Origin: Candidatus Sulfopaludibacter sp. SbA3
GTDB lineage: Bacteria; Acidobacteriota; Vicinamibacteria; Vicinamibacterales; UBA2999
Reading direction: 5' to 3'
NCBI GenBank assembly: GCA_945876205.1
Contig: CAMCNL010000003.1
Location: 1 to 44,506, forward strand
Length of the DNA: 44,506 nt
The position numbers and the translations under genes were made by a program. Below, one piece after another: positions 7,488 through 15,255 of the stretch (the stretch's first letter is position 1; every line of letters begins with the position of its first letter). The notes under the pieces were generated by a model. It was not told where the DNA came from, did no database searches, and saw only the letters and a list, made by a program, of their open reading frames with translations.

Positions 7488-9511
7488 GGTTCCGGTTCGT
7501 TCACTCCACGCTCTGGCGTCTGTCGCTTCAGCCACAGCGTGGCCTGCGATCCGCGGTCGATCACACCGCCAGGCGCCGGGGTCTGCTGGACGACCACGCC
7601 GTCGCCATGAATGCGCGCCGTCAGTCCGAGCCGTGTCAACGAGCGCAGCGCATCACGAGCGCCGAGCCCGCGAAGATCAGGAAAGAGCGAGGTCGATCCC
7701 TGCGAGGAGCCCGCCAGCGTCACGATCGCGGGCACGTCCGCCGCTCCGGTGGTCGGCTGCTCGTTGACGTCATCGCGCCGGGCGACCAGGAGCGGTGGCG
7801 GAGCGTTGATCGTGGGAGCGGTCCCTGCCTGTCGCAGCGCAGCGTCGGCGATCCGCTGGAAGATCGGCGCGGACACCGTGCCGCCGTACGGCGGGACCTT
7901 GTGAGGGGAATCGACGACCACGACGATCGTGTACTGGGGCTTGCGAGATGGCACGAAGCCAACGAACGACACGTTGTACTCGGAGTTCGAGTAGCGGCGG
8001 TTGACCACCTTCTGCGCGGTGCCGGTCTTGCCCGCCACGGTGTAGCCAGCGATCCGGGCCGCCTTGCCCGTGCCGTCTTCAACGACCTGTTCCATGATCG
8101 CCGTGAGCTCGGCGGCGGTCGACGTACTGACGGCCCTGCCGACGACCTTCCTTGGCACGAGCATCCGCTTTCCATCCCGCACCACCGCACGTACGACTCG
8201 CGGCTGCAGCAGCTCGCCGCCGTTGGCAACGGTACTCATCGCGGCGGCCATCTGCAGCGGAGTCACGCCCACCTGGTAGCCCATCGACACCGATGCCACG
8301 GCGCTATCGGTCAGCTTTGAGGATGCCCAGACGATGCCCGGGCTCTCGCCCGGAAAGTCGGGTGACGACGCCCGCCCGAAACCGAAGCGCTTGACGTAAT
8401 CGCCGAGGCGCTGCGGGCCAACTCTCAGGCCGATCTTGATCGCGCCGACGTTGCTCGACTTGACGATGACGCCGGTAAAGGTCAGCAGTCCGTAGTTGTG
8501 TCCCTTGTCCTCGTCGACCACCCGCGAGCCGAATCGAATGCGCCCGGGACTCGTTTCGATCAGGGCGTCCGGGGCGAGGACCTTTTCTTCGAGCGCTGCG
8601 CCGGCGGTGACGATCTTGAACGTCGATCCCGGCTCATACAGGTCCTGAATGGCTCGATTCCGACGGTCGTTGTTGTCGAACTGGCGGTACGAGTTGGGAT
8701 TGAACGTCGGGTAGTTCGCCAGCGCCAGGATTTCGCCGCTGGCGGGATCCATCACGACAGCCGATCCACCTGCCGCACCGGCCCATTCAACGCCCGCGCG
8801 CAGCTCGCGTTCGACGATGTGCTGCAGATACTGATCGATGGTCAGCTCGAGGGTCGCACCGGCGGTCGGCAGCTTTTCCGTTCTGCTGAACGCATGACGG
8901 CGCGCGTCGGTCTGAATCAGCACCGTGCCGGCGTGCCCCTTGATCAGGCTGTCGTAGGTGGCTTCGATCCCACTGAGACCGGTGTTGTCGAGACCGACGT
9001 ATCCGAGGAGATGCGCGGCGAGGTCCTTGTTCGGATAGAAGCGCCGGTTCTCCTTCATGAACCCGACGCCTTCGAGCTGCAGCTCCGCGACGCGGCGCGC
9101 CTGATCGGGTGAGGCCTGGCGCCGCACGTACACGAACGAGCGCCCCTTGCGAATGCGCTCGCTGAGCAGCTGCCGCTCCTTCGGTGCGCAGTCGTCCAGG
9201 GCCTCGCACAGGGCGTTGGCGGCCTTGCCCGGATCGTCGATTTCGGTCGGGACGGCGTAGATGGATTCAGCGTCGACGCTGTAGGCGAGCACGCGGCCGG
9301 CGCGATCGAGGATCTCTCCGCGCTTGGCGGGCGCGGCAACCGTGCGCATCTGCTGGCGCTCGGCGCGGCTCAGGAGCTCCTCGTGCTGGAACACCTGGAG
9401 GTAGACGAGCCGCGCTTCGATCGCAGTCGACCACGCGAAGAAGACCGCGGCGGCCACAACGAGCCGGCGCTTCAGCGTCGTGCGCCAGGCGTTGGCTGAT
9501 GTGTCTGCCAC
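7484..9511 (-). CDS. ftsI: FtsI-type division transpeptidase (PBP3) with C-terminal PASTA domain
   Basis: Class B penicillin-binding protein that crosslinks septal peptidoglycan, the partner of FtsW. It has 675 residues: a short cytoplasmic tail, one membrane anchor (about 16-38), the pedestal domain with RGEILDRAGRVLA (64-76), and the transpeptidase domain with STFK (catalytic Ser near 296), SSN (352-354) and KTGTAQ (495-500). After a linker rich in Pro and Thr comes a single PASTA-like repeat near the end (FPDLRGLGARDALRSL onward). PASTA is rare on the FtsI of model Proteobacteria. The start is GTG at 9509-9511, 21 bases after ftsL. Confidence 0.96.
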   Translation of the reverse strand: MADTSANAWRTTLKRRLVVAAAVFFAWSTAIEARLVYLQVFQHEELLSRAERQQMRTVAAPAKRGEILDRAGRVLAYSVDAESIYAVPTEIDDPGKAANALCEALDDCAPKERQLLSERIRKGRSFVYVRRQASPDQARRVAELQLEGVGFMKENRRFYPNKDLAAHLLGYVGLDNTGLSGIEATYDSLIKGHAGTVLIQTDARRHAFSRTEKLPTAGATLELTIDQYLQHIVERELRAGVEWAGAAGGSAVVMDPASGEILALANYPTFNPNSYRQFDNNDRRNRAIQDLYEPGSTFKIVTAGAALEEKVLAPDALIETSPGRIRFGSRVVDEDKGHNYGLLTFTGVIVKSSNVGAIKIGLRVGPQRLGDYVKRFGFGRASSPDFPGESPGIVWASSKLTDSAVASVSMGYQVGVTPLQMAAAMSTVANGGELLQPRVVRAVVRDGKRMLVPRKVVGRAVSTSTAAELTAIMEQVVEDGTGKAARIAGYTVAGKTGTAQKVVNRRYSNSEYNVSFVGFVPSRKPQYTIVVVVDSPHKVPPYGGTVSAPIFQRIADAALRQAGTAPTINAPPPLLVARRDDVNEQPTTGAADVPAIVTLAGSSQGSTSLFPDLRGLGARDALRSLTRLGLTARIHGDGVVVQQTPAPGGVIDRGSQATLWLKRQTPERGVNEPEP

Positions 9512-9532
9512 CGAATCCCCCGTCCTTTCCGA

Positions 9533-9925
9533 CTATCGCCGCGCGACGACCGACCGCGGTGGTGGCGGAGTGGGCAGCACCCTCTCAATCACCGACGCGT
9601 CGCCGGGGCCCGGCGAGATCATCTGGAGCCGTTCGGTCGCGAGCCGCTCAATGCGGGCGGGCGAACGAAGCGTCTCGATCTCGAGCCTGAGGTGACGGTT
9701 GACTTCGACTTCCGACGCGCGTTCTTTCTGCGTCTGCTCGATCCGGTAGCCGTGGCGCAGCAGCTCGAAATGCTGCCACGCCGAAAACAGCAGCACGCCC
9801 ACCAGAAACACGCCGACGCCAAGCGAGCGCCACATCTCGCGGTGCCGATCGCGGTCCACCTCGCGGACGATCGGGTTGTTCCGAATGTCCTTCTTGATCG
9901 CGTACTCGAATGTGTCCGCCGTCAT
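9533..9925 (-). CDS. ftsL: FtsL-like septum protein
   Basis: Small bitopic membrane protein of 130 residues. It has a charged cytoplasmic N-terminus of about 35 residues, one membrane helix (about LGVGVFLVGVLLFSAW, 35-50), then a heptad-like coiled-coil stretch (HGYRIEQTQKERASEVEVNRHLRLEIETL) and a short Pro-rich tail. Sequence conservation in FtsL is poor, so the call rests on this topology and on the position between rsmH and ftsI, where ftsL is normally found. It would bind the FtsB/FtsQ and FtsW/FtsI complex at the septum. ATG at 9923-9925, five bases after the rsmH stop. Confidence 0.85.
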   Translation of the reverse strand: MTADTFEYAIKKDIRNNPIVREVDRDRHREMWRSLGVGVFLVGVLLFSAWQHFELLRHGYRIEQTQKERASEVEVNRHLRLEIETLRSPARIERLATERLQMISPGPGDASVIERVLPTPPPPRSVVARR

Positions 9926-9930
9926 GATGT

Positions 9931-10812
9931 CTACCCGTTCCGTTCCGCGGCGCGCAGCTTGGCGCTGCGTGCTCTCGGGTTGCGCTCGATCTCGACTTCG
10001 GTGGGCACCATGGGACGCTTGGTGCGCACCGTGAGCCCGATTTCCCCGGCCGCTTGCAGCGACCTCAGCGTGTGCTTGACGATCCGGTCCTCCAGCGAGT
10101 GGAACGTGATCACCGCCAGCCGTCCGCCCGGCGAGAGCCGCGTCGCCGCGCGCAGCAGAAACGCGTCGAGGCCTTCCAGCTCCCGGTTCACCCAGATGCG
10201 GATCGCCTGGAACGTCCGCGTCGCCGGATCGATCCGCATGTAGCCCTTGCGCGGGATCGCCCGCCGCACGATGTCGGCGAACTGCCCGGTCGTTTCAATC
10301 GGCGCCCGCTGCTTGTGCTCCACGAGCGACCGTGCGATACGCCGCGCGTGCCGTTCTTCGCCGAACTCGTAGATCACGTCCGCCAGCGTTCGTTCGTCGG
10401 CGTCGCGAATGGCCTCCGCCGCCGTCGGCCCCGTCGTCGTGTCCATCCGCATGTCGAGCGGCTCGTCGCGGCGGAAGCTGAATCCGCGCCCTGGCGCGTC
10501 GAGCTGCATCGACGACACGCCGAGATCCGCCAGGACACCGCCCACGCTGGTGATGCCGCGCGCGTCGAGCAACTCATCGATCCGGCGGTAATCGCTGTGG
10601 ACCAGCTCCACGCGATCGCCGAACTCGCTCAGCGCGGCGCGCGCCAGCTCCAGCGCCGCGGGGTCACGATCGACGCCAATCAGCTTCGAGGCGCCGGCCT
10701 CGAGCAGCGCCCGCGAATGACCGCCCGACCCCAGCGTGCAGTCGACGAACACCCCGCCTCTCGACGGCGCGAGGTGTTCGAGCACCTCGGCGACCATGAC
10801 GGGTTCGTGCAT
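9931..10812 (-). CDS. rsmH: RsmH, 16S rRNA m4C1402 methyltransferase
   Basis: SAM-dependent N4-methyltransferase for C1402 of 16S rRNA (formerly MraW). It has 293 residues. Motifs visible are HEPVMVAEVLEHL at the N-terminus, the SAM loop DCTLGSGGHS (about 24-33), DRDPAAL, DLGVSSMQLD, GFSFRRDEPLDMRMD, DPATRTFQAIRIWVN and ITFHSLEDRIVK, all characteristic. ATG at 10810-10812, nine bases after the mraZ stop, as second gene of the mra operon. Confidence 0.97.
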   Translation of the reverse strand: MHEPVMVAEVLEHLAPSRGGVFVDCTLGSGGHSRALLEAGASKLIGVDRDPAALELARAALSEFGDRVELVHSDYRRIDELLDARGITSVGGVLADLGVSSMQLDAPGRGFSFRRDEPLDMRMDTTTGPTAAEAIRDADERTLADVIYEFGEERHARRIARSLVEHKQRAPIETTGQFADIVRRAIPRKGYMRIDPATRTFQAIRIWVNRELEGLDAFLLRAATRLSPGGRLAVITFHSLEDRIVKHTLRSLQAAGEIGLTVRTKRPMVPTEVEIERNPRARSAKLRAAERNG

Positions 10813-10821
10813 CTGGTCTCA

Positions 10822-11286
10822 CTAAATGCCGTGATCCGACAGCTTCAAGCCGTCGTCGTCCATCCACGGCTCGCGCTGGAGCTTTTGCAGGAACCGCTCC
10901 TCGTTCCAGACCTCGAGATAGTCGATGCGCCCGAACACGCGCACGTCCCCGACGATCGATGCGTTCTCGCGCAGGTGCGCGGGAATGACGACGCGGCCCT
11001 GGCCGTCGAGCTCGCCGGTCTGTCCGTAGTAATTCACGCGGTCCAGAAACTTGAGTCGCGAGGGATGATTGCCGGGGATCTTCGAGAGCTTCTCTTCGAT
11101 CTCGAGCCAGACCTGCATCGGATAAATGCGGACACACTCGCCCGTCAGGCTCGTGACGAAGACGTCCGGCCCCTGCTGGTCGTGAATGACCCCCCGAAAC
11201 ATGGTTGGCACCTTGAGCCGGCCCTTGTCGTCGATCCGAGCCGGGGAGCTGCCCCTGAGACCCTTTTTCTCCACTTTGGACCACAA
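10822..11286 (-). CDS. mraZ: MraZ, transcriptional regulator of the dcw cluster
   Basis: AbrB-fold DNA-binding protein that represses its own operon. The frame has up to 154 residues with two SpoVT/AbrB-like halves: DDKGRLKVP near the N-terminus and DGQGRVVIPAHLRENA around the middle, both the expected DxxGR...P pattern. The longest plausible start is TTG at 11284-11286, but the predicted transcription start is only about six bases upstream. A GTG at 11272-11274 (150 residues, beginning MEKKGLRG) is nearer to the usual MraZ N-terminus (MFRG...DxKGR). Neither has a clear Shine-Dalgarno sequence. Both start codons lie within the GTGG repeat array. The identity is firm and the exact start is open. 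Confidence 0.93.
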   Translation of the reverse strand: MWSKVEKKGLRGSSPARIDDKGRLKVPTMFRGVIHDQQGPDVFVTSLTGECVRIYPMQVWLEIEEKLSKIPGNHPSRLKFLDRVNYYGQTGELDGQGRVVIPAHLRENASIVGDVRVFGRIDYLEVWNEERFLQKLQREPWMDDDGLKLSDHGI

Positions 11287-11294
11287 AAATCCAC
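11271..11294 (-). promoter_or_regulatory. MraZ operator: three GTGG repeats with 10-bp period
   Basis: On the minus strand GTGG occurs at 11294-11291, 11284-11281 and 11274-11271, exactly 10 bp apart. A degenerate AGGG continues the phase at 11264-11261. MraZ of E. coli is known to bind three TGGG-type repeats with the same 10-bp period upstream of mraZ. Here the array covers the predicted transcription start and both candidate start codons. Confidence 0.75.
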
Positions 11295-11298
11295 CCGG

Positions 11299-11327
11299 AT
11301 ATTAAGCCCCAGCAGTGGTCTTGTCAA
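11299..11327 (-). promoter_or_regulatory. mra/dcw operon promoter
   Basis: On the minus strand TTGACA (11327-11322) is followed after exactly 17 bp by TAATAT (11304-11299). This is a perfect -35 and a one-mismatch -10 hexamer for the housekeeping sigma factor, in front of mraZ. Predicted transcription start is near 11292, inside the first GTGG repeat. In such GC-rich DNA this match is unlikely to be chance. Confidence 0.85.
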
Positions 11328-11391
11328 CCTAACCCTCTGGGGGACTGTAAGTTACGCCAAACTTTCGCCCAAATTTCGATATATTGTGGTG

Positions 11392-11432
11392 GGGGTCTGA
11401 CCCCAACACAAGCCGTATTGGGGTCAGACCCC
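11392..11432. repeat. Paired GGGGTC(A/T)GACCCC palindromes in the mraZ-ychF divergent region
   Basis: GGGGTCTGACCCCAA (11392-11406) and TTGGGGTCAGACCCC (11418-11432) are a perfect 15-bp inverted repeat around an 11-base loop. Each arm is itself a near-perfect palindrome (GGGGTC, one centre base, GACCCC). This nested REP/BIME-like design is of the kind moved by RAYT-type transposases. I know this core as a dispersed element in other genomes, but no RAYT gene is in this window. Confidence 0.75.
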
Positions 11433-11477
11433 ATCGAAGGAGGGACTCAACTTTGGGCGTGGTACGCTCCACGTTCC

Positions 11478-12566
11478 ATGCTTCGTGCGGCTCTGATCGG
11501 CTTTCCTTCAAGCGGCAAGACGACCCTTTTCCAGCTCATGACCAGCGCGAAGGATGCGCCGCGGGGGAAAGGCGACGTCAACATCGGCATTTCCAGAGTG
11601 CCCGACCCGCGGCTCGACGTGCTCACGAAGATGTACAACCCGAAAAAGCGGACGCCAGCGACGATCGAGTTCACCGATCTGATCGCGCAAGCGCGGACCG
11701 GTGCGCAGGCGCTCGTCGATGTGGCGGGCTACAAGAACGCCGACGCGCTGGTGCACGTCGTGCGCGCCTTTCGCGACCCGGCGGTCGCCCATCCATCGGG
11801 CTCGATCGATCCCGCGCGCGACGCACAGGCAATGGAAGACGAGCTGATCCTCGCGGACCTCGGCGTCGCCGAACGCCGCCTGGAGCGGATCGAAAAGGAC
11901 CTGAAGAAGGGACGTTCGTCGGAGCTCGAACGCGAGCGCGACCTGGTGCAACGCTGCAAGACAGCGCTCGAAGAAGGCAAGCCGCTGCGGACGCTGGAGC
12001 TGACCGGTGACGACCGCAAGCTGCTCCGCGGCTTCCAGTTTCTCTCGGCAAAGCCGCTCCTGCTGGTCATCAATCTGGACGAAGACGACCTCGCGGAGGC
12101 GGGATCCAGCATCGATCGCGCGGCCGCACAGACCGGCCTGACCGGATTTCTCGCGCATGCGGCGACCCGGGCCGTCGCGCTCTGCGCCAGGATCGAGCTG
12201 GAGATTTCTCAGCTCGAGGGCGACGATGCGGCGGCGTTTCTCGCGGACCTCGGCCTCACCGAATCAGGACTCGATCGCGTCATCCGCACGACCTACGAGC
12301 TGCTCGGCTACATGTCGTTCTTCACCGTCGGTGAAGACGAGTGCCGCGCGTGGTCGATCGCGCGCGAGACCCAGGCGCAGCTCGCAGCCGGCGAAATACA
12401 CAGCGACATCCAGCGCGGCTTCATCCGCGCCGAAGTCGTCGGCTACGAGCCGCTGACCAGCCGCGGGTCCCTGGCCGCCTGCCGCGACCACGGCGAAGTC
12501 CGCCTCGAAGGGAAGGAATACATCGTCCAGGACGGCGATATCATCAACTTCCGGCATGCTACCTAG
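11478..12566 (+). CDS. ychF: YchF-like Obg-family ATPase
   Basis: P-loop NTPase of the Obg family; YchF hydrolyses ATP and associates with ribosomes. It has 362 residues, the usual length. Visible are P-loop GFPSSGKTTLF (about 8-18), a coiled-coil stretch in the middle (ERRLERIEKDLKKGRSSELERERDL), the G4-like NLDE in place of NKxD (the YchF mark of ATP preference), and the C-terminal TGS domain (FFTVGEDECRAWSI, HSDIQRGFIRAEV, LEGKEYIVQDGDIINFR). The ATG at 11478 is chosen because the family starts just before the P-loop. An AAGGAGG at about 11436 is too far upstream to serve it. The G3 region reads TDLIAQA without the usual Gly, and the P-loop is SSGKTT rather than NVGKST, so it is a divergent subfamily. 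Confidence 0.88.
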   Translation: MLRAALIGFPSSGKTTLFQLMTSAKDAPRGKGDVNIGISRVPDPRLDVLTKMYNPKKRTPATIEFTDLIAQARTGAQALVDVAGYKNADALVHVVRAFRDPAVAHPSGSIDPARDAQAMEDELILADLGVAERRLERIEKDLKKGRSSELERERDLVQRCKTALEEGKPLRTLELTGDDRKLLRGFQFLSAKPLLLVINLDEDDLAEAGSSIDRAAAQTGLTGFLAHAATRAVALCARIELEISQLEGDDAAAFLADLGLTESGLDRVIRTTYELLGYMSFFTVGEDECRAWSIARETQAQLAAGEIHSDIQRGFIRAEVVGYEPLTSRGSLAACRDHGEVRLEGKEYIVQDGDIINFRHAT

Positions 12567-12569
12567 CGC

Positions 12570-13646
12570 GTGACAGTACGTAGAGTCCTGGTCCTCGAAA
12601 GCCAGACGCCGTTCGTGCACGGCGGTGCCGAGATCCTCGTGCGCGAGCTCGTGACCGCGCTGCGTACTCGCGGCTACGAGACCGAAACGGTGTCGATTCC
12701 CTTTCGCGACGACCGTCGCGACGAGCTGATGGCGCACACCGCCGTGTGGCGGCTGCTCGATCTCAGCCACTCGGTAGGCCGGCAAATCGATCTCGTCATC
12801 CCCACCAAGTTTCCGACCTACTTCGTCAGGCATCCCGTGAAAGTCGCGTGGCTGGTGCACCAGCATCGCGCGGCCTACGAGCTGTGCGGCACACGCTTCA
12901 GCAACTTCGATCACACCGAGCAGGACATCGGCCTTCGCAAGAACCTGATCGAGCTCGACACCGCCATGCTGCGCGAATGCGCGGGCCTCTTCAGCATCGC
13001 CCGCACGGTGTCGGAGCGCGTCGAGAAATACAACGGCCTGATCGCCGAACCGCTGTACCATCCGCCCAAACTCGCCCAGCGCCTCAAGGGGGGTCAATAC
13101 GGCCAGTACATGCTCACGGTGACGCGCCTGGAACGGGTCAAGCGAGTCGACCTCGCGATCGAGGCGTTCCGCCACGTGCCCGCGCCGATGCGGCTGCTCG
13201 TCGCTGGCGACGGTACCGCACGCACCGAAATCGCCACGCTGATCGAGCGGCTGGGCATGGGCAACCGCGTCTCACTGCTTGGCAGGGTCTCGGACGAGGA
13301 ATTGATCGACCTCTATGCGGGTTCGCGCGGCATGCTGTTCACGCCCTTCCACGAGGACTACGGCTACGTCACGCTCGAAGCGTTCCTGTCGCGTAAGCCA
13401 GTGGTGACGACGTTGGACGCCGGCGGCCCGCTCGAATTCGTCGCGGACGAGGTGAATGGCCTGGTCACCGAACCTTCGGCCGAGGCGCTGGCGACGGCGA
13501 TCAATCGGCTCGCCGCCGACCCGCGGCTCGCCGCGCGACTCGGCGAGGCGGGCTACCAACGGGCACGAACCATCACCTGGGACGGGGTGGTCGAGCGCAT
13601 TGTCGGTGCCGCGGACCGCGGTGCTCCCGTCACGGCCGGAGGCTGA
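12570..13646 (+). CDS. Glycosyltransferase, GT4 family (GT-B fold)
   Basis: Predicted retaining glycosyltransferase using a nucleotide sugar, 358 residues. The N-terminal Rossmann half begins VLVLESQTPFVHGGAEILVRELV, with the HGGAE pattern of GT4. The C-terminal half has LTVTRLERVKRVDLAIEAF, VAGDGT, and the EX7E motif in HEDYGYVTLEAF, followed by PVVTTLDAGGPLEFV. No signal peptide or membrane helix is seen. The start is GTG at 12570, three bases after the ychF stop. It heads a run of four glycosyltransferases and sugar-modifying enzymes, so a role in making an envelope or extracellular glycan is likely; donor and acceptor are unknown. Confidence 0.85.
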   Translation: MTVRRVLVLESQTPFVHGGAEILVRELVTALRTRGYETETVSIPFRDDRRDELMAHTAVWRLLDLSHSVGRQIDLVIPTKFPTYFVRHPVKVAWLVHQHRAAYELCGTRFSNFDHTEQDIGLRKNLIELDTAMLRECAGLFSIARTVSERVEKYNGLIAEPLYHPPKLAQRLKGGQYGQYMLTVTRLERVKRVDLAIEAFRHVPAPMRLLVAGDGTARTEIATLIERLGMGNRVSLLGRVSDEELIDLYAGSRGMLFTPFHEDYGYVTLEAFLSRKPVVTTLDAGGPLEFVADEVNGLVTEPSAEALATAINRLAADPRLAARLGEAGYQRARTITWDGVVERIVGAADRGAPVTAGG

Positions 13647-13647
13647 C

Positions 13648-14514
13648 GTGGCGGAACCAGCCTCGATCTCGATCGTCATCCCCGCCATGAACGAAGCCGC
13701 CACGATCGGCGAGGTGGTCACGCGTCTGCGCGCGGCCGCGCCCTGGCGCGAGATCCTCGTCATTGACGACGGCTCCGCCGACGCGACGGGACACCGCGCG
13801 CGCGACGCCGGTGCCACGGTCGTGCGGCATCCGTACAACAAGGGCAATGGCGCCGCGGTCAAGACCGGCATCCGCAACGCCACCGGCGACTTCATCCTGA
13901 TCGTGGATGCCGATGGCCAGCACCCGCCTGAGGACGCGCTGCGCCTGGTGGCGCGCCTCGGAGAATTCGATCTCGTGGTTGGCGCGCGCGCCGCGGCAAC
14001 GCAGGCGACCGCCGGCAGGCGCGCCGGGAACGCGCTACTCAACAAGCTCGCGGGCTATCTCACGGGCCGGCCCATTCCCGACCTCACCTCCGGCTTCCGC
14101 GGCGCGCGCACCGCCTACCTCCGCGAGTTCATTCACCTGCTGCCCAACGGCTTTTCGGCGCCAACCACCACCACGCTCGCGTTCATTCGCGCCGGCTACA
14201 ACGTGACCTTCGAGCCGATCGAGGCCCGGCAGCGCGTCGGCAACTCGCACATCCGCTTCGCGCGCGACGGCGCGAAGTTCTTCCTGATTCTCCTGAAGAT
14301 CATCACCATCTTCAGCCCGCTGCGGATCTTCGTCCCGGCCAGCGTCGTGTCGTTGCTCGCGGGCGTCCTCTACGGCCTGTGGACGGTCACCGAGAGCGGC
14401 AGGATCGCCAACGGCGCAGTGATTCTGATCATGTTTGCGGTCATCGTGTTCCTGGTTGGGCTGGTGTCGGAACAGATCTCGTCCCTTCGTTTCGAGGGGC
14501 CTGCCAATCACTAG
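13648..14514 (+). CDS. GT2 glycosyltransferase with C-terminal membrane helices (GtrB/DPM-like)
   Basis: Predicted 288-residue GT-A transferase. The N-terminal part has ISIVIPAMNEAATIGEVV, VIDDGSADAT, NKGNGAAVKTGI and the metal-binding DADGQHPPED, typical of the dolichyl-phosphate mannose synthase group. The C-terminus holds two membrane helices (RIFVPASVVSLLAGVLYGLW and VILIMFAVIVFLVGLV), as in polyprenyl-phosphate glycosyltransferases that load a sugar on undecaprenyl phosphate. I chose GTG at 13648, right after the previous stop, because upstream residues in this frame are Arg/Pro-rich shadow sequence of the GT4 gene. Substrate cannot be read from the sequence. Confidence 0.85.
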   Translation: MAEPASISIVIPAMNEAATIGEVVTRLRAAAPWREILVIDDGSADATGHRARDAGATVVRHPYNKGNGAAVKTGIRNATGDFILIVDADGQHPPEDALRLVARLGEFDLVVGARAAATQATAGRRAGNALLNKLAGYLTGRPIPDLTSGFRGARTAYLREFIHLLPNGFSAPTTTTLAFIRAGYNVTFEPIEARQRVGNSHIRFARDGAKFFLILLKIITIFSPLRIFVPASVVSLLAGVLYGLWTVTESGRIANGAVILIMFAVIVFLVGLVSEQISSLRFEGPANH

Positions 14515-14518
14515 CGGC

Positions 14519-15247
14519 ATGCGCCCGGTCGTCATCGTCCCCACCTACAACGAGCGGGACAACATCCCGATCGTGGTCTCGCGGCTGATGACGATCCCCG
14601 ACGTGCGCGTGCTCGTCGTCGATGACGGGTCACCCGACGGAACGGGCGCGGTCGCCGACGCACTCGCGGCAACCGCTGACGGCCGCGTCAGCGTGCTCCA
14701 CCGTACAGGCCCGCGCGGACTCGGCCTCGCCTACATCGACGGGATGCGCCAGGCGCTGGCCGGCGACGCCACGCACATCTGCCAGATGGACGCCGACCTG
14801 TCGCACGACCCCTTCGACATCGCCCGGCTGCTGGCCGCCACCGCTGATGCGGACGTCGTCATCGGGTCGCGGTACGTGCCGGGCGGCCGCATTGAAAATT
14901 GGCCCGCGCGGCGGCGAATGCTGAGCGCGTTCGCGAATGGATACATCCGGACCATCACCGGCCTGACGACGCGCGACTCGACCAGCGGCTTCCGATGCTG
15001 GCGGCGGGACGCGATCGAGCGTCTGCCGCTCGATCGGATCGCCTCCAACGGTTACGCCTTCCTCGTCGAGCTCATATGGGAAGCGGCGGCCAGCGGCGGC
15101 CGTGTCGGTGAGATCCCAATCACCTTCGTCGAACGGCGCCAGGGGGCCTCGAAACTGTCGTGGCGAGTCGTCTTCGAGTCGGCGATCGTGCCGTGGCGGC
15201 TGGCGTGGCGTTCCTTGTCGCGAAAGCCTTTCCGGGCTACGATTTGA
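14519..15247 (+). CDS. GT2 glycosyltransferase, polyprenol monophosphomannose synthase-like
   Basis: Predicted soluble or peripheral GT-A enzyme of 242 residues. It has VVIVPTYNERDNIPIVVSRL at the N-terminus, VDDGSPDGTGAVAD, the metal site QMDADLSHDP, GSRYVPGG and a C-terminal ITFVERRQGASKLSW, all close to bacterial polyprenol-phosphate mannose synthases. Unlike the preceding GT2 it has no C-terminal membrane helices. The ATG at 14519 lies four bases after the preceding stop. It probably transfers a sugar to a polyprenyl phosphate carrier. Two GT2 genes of the same broad type side by side suggest two lipid-linked donors. Confidence 0.86.
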   Translation: MRPVVIVPTYNERDNIPIVVSRLMTIPDVRVLVVDDGSPDGTGAVADALAATADGRVSVLHRTGPRGLGLAYIDGMRQALAGDATHICQMDADLSHDPFDIARLLAATADADVVIGSRYVPGGRIENWPARRRMLSAFANGYIRTITGLTTRDSTSGFRCWRRDAIERLPLDRIASNGYAFLVELIWEAAASGGRVGEIPITFVERRQGASKLSWRVVFESAIVPWRLAWRSLSRKPFRATI

Positions 15248-15255
15248 CGCCTCTC

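Noticed and set aside
7488-7535. Upstream start for murE
   Set aside because: It would extend 16 residues into ftsI, whereas the ATG at 7487 gives the ATGA junction seen throughout this operon.
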